A stretch of 64,000 bases of DNA, from assembly GCF_014696625.1 (NCBI RefSeq), contig NZ_JACJQL010000030.1:1-64000 (forward strand), written 5' to 3'. Shown here piece after piece: positions 60,872 to 64,000 of this stretch. The DNA is from Nostoc parmelioides FACHB-3921. GTDB taxonomy: Bacteria; Cyanobacteriota; Cyanobacteriia; Cyanobacteriales; Nostocaceae. Made by a program: the position numbers and the translations under genes. How positions within the stretch are numbered: position 1 is the first letter of the stretch; each line of letters starts with the position of its first letter. A model generated the notes under the pieces. That model saw only the letters and a list, made by a program, of their open reading frames with translations, was not told the origin of the DNA and ran no database searches.

Positions 60872-62853
60872 ATGCTACTGACGATCACTGGCAATCTGCT
60901 AACCATCAATATCTTGTAGCCGCATTGGCAGTTGTGCAGGAGACATTAGAACAGTTTGTTCAAGGTCAGGAAGGGGCTGAAGTATCCCAAGATACTGCTG
61001 AAGATTCTCAGCAGCGATTGGCTGTTATTGCGGCTGCAATGACTGAACTCCCGTCCTTAGAAGTTGTTTGCAACACATTTGATTTGTCTGACTTTGAGCG
61101 AGATGTTTTGCTGTTGTGTGCTGGGATGGAACTAGATGCGGCTTTCCCGCGTTTGTGTGCCGAAATTCAGGGACGAGAACAGCAGGCTTATCCGACCTTT
61201 AGTCTGGCGTTGACGGTGTTTCCAGATGCTCATTTGAGCGCGATTGCTCCTTCTTCTCCCCTGCTGCACTGGCGATTAATTGAGGTGGAGGAGAGCCGAG
61301 TTTTCACCTTAAGTCCATTACGACTCAGCCGTTGGGCGTTGCTGTATTTGACGGGAATGCCTCACCTGGATCGAGAGTTGAGTGGGTTGATGAAACCTGT
61401 GGTAAATCGCGGAGCATTGCTGCCTTCCTATGAAGTGATCGCCGATCAGTTATCAACAATCTGGGTTGAAGGTTCGGAGCGGGGAGTATTGCCGATTGTG
61501 CAGTTGTGCGGGGAAGAGGTGACAGCAAAATGGGCGATCACAGCTACGGCTTGTGAACAGGTAGACTTGAATTTGTATCGGCTCTCCGCTCAAGCCATTC
61601 CCCAGGAGCGGCGGGAGTTAGAAACATTCTTGCGCTTGTGGCAGCGAGAAGTCATCCTGAGCGATCGCGCTTTGCTGGTGGATTGTGATGGTGGGTATCA
61701 TCATGATGTTGCCCAGGAAAACGCCCTGCATCAACTGTTGGAAGAAATCGGTGGTATTGTGTTGGTGAGCAGTCGCGATCGCCGTCGGTTGCCCCAGCGT
61801 CCCAGCCTGACCATTGAAGTCAGCAAACCCACTGCCATTGAGCAACAAGCTATCTGGAAAGCCGCTTTGGGAGAGCGTCAGGCAGAGGTGAATGGACAAG
61901 TCGAGGCTTTGGTGGCTCAATTTGATTTGAGCAGTAGTGCGATCGCTGCCGCTTGTATCGCCGCCAGTTCTCCCCCATCTTCCCCCTCTCCCCTTTCCAG
62001 CCAACTCTGGGATATTTGCCGCCTGCAATCCCGCCCCCGATTGGAGGAACTGTCCCAGCGCATTGAGCCTGCGGCCACCTGGGAGGAATTGGTATTACCG
62101 GAAGCCCAACGGCAAGTTTTACGGGATATTGCCGTCCATGTACGACAGCGATCGCAGGTTTATGATACTTGGGGTTTCAGGACGAAGGGGAATCGGGGTT
62201 TGGGCATCAGTGCGCTGTTTGCTGGTAGCAGTGGCACGGGTAAGACAATGGCAGCAGAAGTGCTGGCGCGAGAGTTGCGGCTGGATTTGTACCGGATTGA
62301 TTTGTCGTCGGTGGTGAGCAAATACATTGGCGAGACGGAGAAGAATTTGCGGCGGGTATTTGATGCGGCGGAATCAAGTGGGGTAATTTTGCTGTTTGAT
62401 GAAGCGGATGCCCTGTTTGGCAAGCGCAGTGAGGTCAAAGACAGCCACGATCGCCACGCCAATATTGAGGTGAGCTATTTGTTACAGCGTATGGAAGCCT
62501 ATCGGGGTTTGGCAATTTTGACTACTAATTTGAAGGATGCGCTAGATCAAGCTTTTCTGCGGCGGATTCGGTTTATTGTGCAGTTTCCCTTCCCGGATTT
62601 GCCGGAACGGGTGGAGATTTGGCGGCACATTTTCCCGGCAGCAACGCCAACGGAGGGATTGGAGGTGGAGAAGTTGGCGCAATTGAATCTGGCGGGGGGG
62701 AATATTCGCAATATTGCAATGAATGCGGCGTTTTTAGCGGCGGAGGCGAAGGAGACGGTGCAGATGAGTCATGTGTTGCAAGCGGCAAAACGGGAATATG
62801 CCAAGTTGGAAAAATCGTTGACAGATGGAGAGATTCGGGGATGGGTGAAATGA
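60868..62853 (+). CDS. eCIS AAA+ ATPase (Afp15/Pvc15-like)
   Basis: 661 residues. Winged or helical N-part (about 1-400, with a degenerate AAA region), then an AAA+ domain with Walker A GSSGTGKT at about 453, Walker B ILLFDEADALF at about 507, sensor 1 LTTN and the Arg-finger segment DQAFLRRIRFIVQFPFPD. In PVC/Afp this ATPase is needed for assembly or cargo loading and recycles sheath. It starts in an ATGA overlap. A membrane-scaffold role is less likely. Confidence 0.9.
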   Translation: MNATDDHWQSANHQYLVAALAVVQETLEQFVQGQEGAEVSQDTAEDSQQRLAVIAAAMTELPSLEVVCNTFDLSDFERDVLLLCAGMELDAAFPRLCAEIQGREQQAYPTFSLALTVFPDAHLSAIAPSSPLLHWRLIEVEESRVFTLSPLRLSRWALLYLTGMPHLDRELSGLMKPVVNRGALLPSYEVIADQLSTIWVEGSERGVLPIVQLCGEEVTAKWAITATACEQVDLNLYRLSAQAIPQERRELETFLRLWQREVILSDRALLVDCDGGYHHDVAQENALHQLLEEIGGIVLVSSRDRRRLPQRPSLTIEVSKPTAIEQQAIWKAALGERQAEVNGQVEALVAQFDLSSSAIAAACIAASSPPSSPSPLSSQLWDICRLQSRPRLEELSQRIEPAATWEELVLPEAQRQVLRDIAVHVRQRSQVYDTWGFRTKGNRGLGISALFAGSSGTGKTMAAEVLARELRLDLYRIDLSSVVSKYIGETEKNLRRVFDAAESSGVILLFDEADALFGKRSEVKDSHDRHANIEVSYLLQRMEAYRGLAILTTNLKDALDQAFLRRIRFIVQFPFPDLPERVEIWRHIFPAATPTEGLEVEKLAQLNLAGGNIRNIAMNAAFLAAEAKETVQMSHVLQAAKREYAKLEKSLTDGEIRGWVK

Positions 62854-63101
62854 ATATTGAGTTGCAGATTGAGGAGTTGCTGCTGCATGGGTTTGCTCGG
62901 AAGGATCAGGTAAGGATTCAACGGGCGATCGAACAAGAATTGACTCGGTTGTTAACGGAGCAAGGTGTTCCTGCGTCACTTTCGCGTAGTCAGGAAATTC
63001 AGCAATTGCAGGGTGGCTCGTTTAATGTCAGGGCAGGGATGGGTGTAGAGACGATCGGTTCTCAGGTGGCACAGGCAATTTATGGAGGAATTGGGGAATG
63101 A
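62850..63101 (+). CDS. small eCIS protein
   Basis: 83 residues from ATG 62850, in the ATGA overlap; an ATG three codons earlier is possible. MNIELQIEELLLHGFARKDQ, IQRAIEQELTRLLTEQGVP, GSFNVRAGMGVETIGSQVAQ and AIYGGIGE. I recognise it as the small conserved protein that follows the ATPase in cyanobacterial and other eCIS operons; role unknown. Confidence 0.7.
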   Translation: MNIELQIEELLLHGFARKDQVRIQRAIEQELTRLLTEQGVPASLSRSQEIQQLQGGSFNVRAGMGVETIGSQVAQAIYGGIGE

Positions 63102-63113
63102 TGGGTCGTGTCT

Positions 63114-63806
63114 ATGCCAACAAGTATTTCTCAAAGGTCTAGCTTAATGACAAATTTTCTAGGTTCACCACGTTTATTTAAAGGTGCGATCGTCGGTTTT
63201 GATCTTCCCAATCCGATTACGAAAGTGATTCCGTTTCAATACAATCCGGAAACCCTAACTCGCTCCCTTGAACCGCAGATGCAGGGTAATGATCAATCTG
63301 GTTCTACAGTAGGTTTACGCCTAAACGGAGCAGCCGCAGAAAGTATTAGTATTGAGATTGAAATGGATGCCACCGACCAGTTAGAAAAAGGCAAAGATAT
63401 TGCCGTCAATATGGGGATTTATCCCCAACTTTCAGCACTGGAGATGCTGGTTTATCCCGCCAGTTCGATGGTGATTGCCAATACGATTGTGCTGGCAGTG
63501 GGAACCATTGAAATTATTCCACCACCACCCAAATTAACGCTGTTCATTTGGGGACAACGCCGTATTTTACCCGTAAACATTACCAGCTTTAGTATCACCG
63601 AAGAAGCCCATGACACAAACCTGAATCCAATTCGGGCGAAAGTCTCTTTAGGAATGCGAGTTTTGACCTATTCCGATTTGCCAATTACCCATCCCGGTTA
63701 TCATTTATATCTAGCTCATCAGGTTGTTAAAGAAACAATGGCAACATTGGGGACAGGCACTAGCTTAAATAATTTATTGGGTACAAATATTAAGTTATTA
63801 AGCTAA
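63114..63806 (+). CDS. eCIS tube-connector (CIS tube/LysM-type, Afp7-like) protein
   Basis: About 230 residues; GTG 63108 or ATG 63147 are other starts. GAIVGFDLPNPITKVIPFQYN, PETLTRSLEPQM, SIEIEMDATDQLEKG, LFIWGQRRILPVNITSFSI, EEAHDTNLNPIRAKVSLGM and the LysM-like ending (SDLPITHPGYHLYLAHQ) fit Afp7/gp53-like proteins that join tube and hub. Baseplate, spike and VgrG-like genes should lie beyond the right edge. From 63807 to 64000 there is only AT-rich DNA. Confidence 0.75.
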   Translation: MPTSISQRSSLMTNFLGSPRLFKGAIVGFDLPNPITKVIPFQYNPETLTRSLEPQMQGNDQSGSTVGLRLNGAAAESISIEIEMDATDQLEKGKDIAVNMGIYPQLSALEMLVYPASSMVIANTIVLAVGTIEIIPPPPKLTLFIWGQRRILPVNITSFSITEEAHDTNLNPIRAKVSLGMRVLTYSDLPITHPGYHLYLAHQVVKETMATLGTGTSLNNLLGTNIKLLS

Positions 63807-64000
63807 TTGTAGATTTAAATCCAGTTTTTATGTTTAATAAATACCAGGCATTTATAAACTGTAAAATAAGCGGATAAAAATCATTCAATTAACTCACCTC
63901 CAGTCAACTCAAGAGGCAATTTACTAAGAGGATATTTGAAAAGTAATTTTGTTAGTAGTAAAACGTTTTATATTCCCCTAAAATCTCCTTACAAAAGAGA

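Overview
The window looks like accessory, plasmid-type DNA of a filamentous, probably heterocyst-forming cyanobacterium (Nostoc, Calothrix or Anabaena type). The HIP1 octamer GCGATCGC is frequent, short tandem repeats of 7-8 bases occur, and the gene families are typical of that group: an AMIN-TonB siderophore receptor, a DUF1392-like protein, a PEP-CTERM protein, cyanobacterial lipoxygenase and tyrosinase, and a contractile injection system. No rRNA, tRNA or CRISPR array was seen. All assignments come from reading sequence and translations; no database search was run.

Layout. 1-1.2 kb: 3' part of an AIPR-type gene, then a group II intron-like remnant. 1.6-4.8 kb (minus strand): tyrosinase, HEAT-repeat protein and HEAT-SCO1-like redoxin, probably a copper enzyme with its maturation factors. 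5.8-12.5 kb: lipoxygenase, a 45-residue ORF, a trypsin-like protease, a conserved protein of unknown function and a REC-LuxR response regulator. 13.2-20.6 kb: two membrane proteins, a protein with two death-like effector-associated domains (EADs), an EAD-trypsin fusion and a DUF900-like hydrolase. This looks like an EAD-based conflict or signalling locus with no STAND NTPase in view. The hydrolase is bracketed by two inverted copies of a 173-174 bp MITE.

20.9-29.6 kb (copy A) and 45.5-51.9 kb (copy B) are two diverged copies, in the same orientation, of a plasmid-like backbone. Each has leftward wHTH and coiled-coil genes, a central control region with a small repressor (RHH in A, XRE-like in B) flanked by operator-like repeats, and a rightward operon of small conserved genes. 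Hairpins recur at the same places in both operons, one with compensatory base changes. Backbone fragments also lie at 11.2, 37.25 and 53.6 kb, so the region has been built by repeated recombination. Between A and B lie a siderophore-uptake cassette (AraC regulator, TonB receptor, binding protein, ABC exporter, Fur-family regulator; 29.8-37.2 kb), a transposon graveyard (IS982 and Rpn remnants, an IS4-like element split by an intact IS5-family element, a broken HNH gene, a second MITE), a membrane protein and an alpha/beta hydrolase.

52-64 kb: a PEP-CTERM protein, a ParB-like protein without a visible ParA, a broken patatin-like gene, and the first part of an extracellular contractile injection system operon (sheath, tube, zinc-ribbon protein, repeat-rich linker, Pvc16-like cap, AAA+ ATPase, small protein, CIS tube/LysM-type protein) that runs off the right edge.
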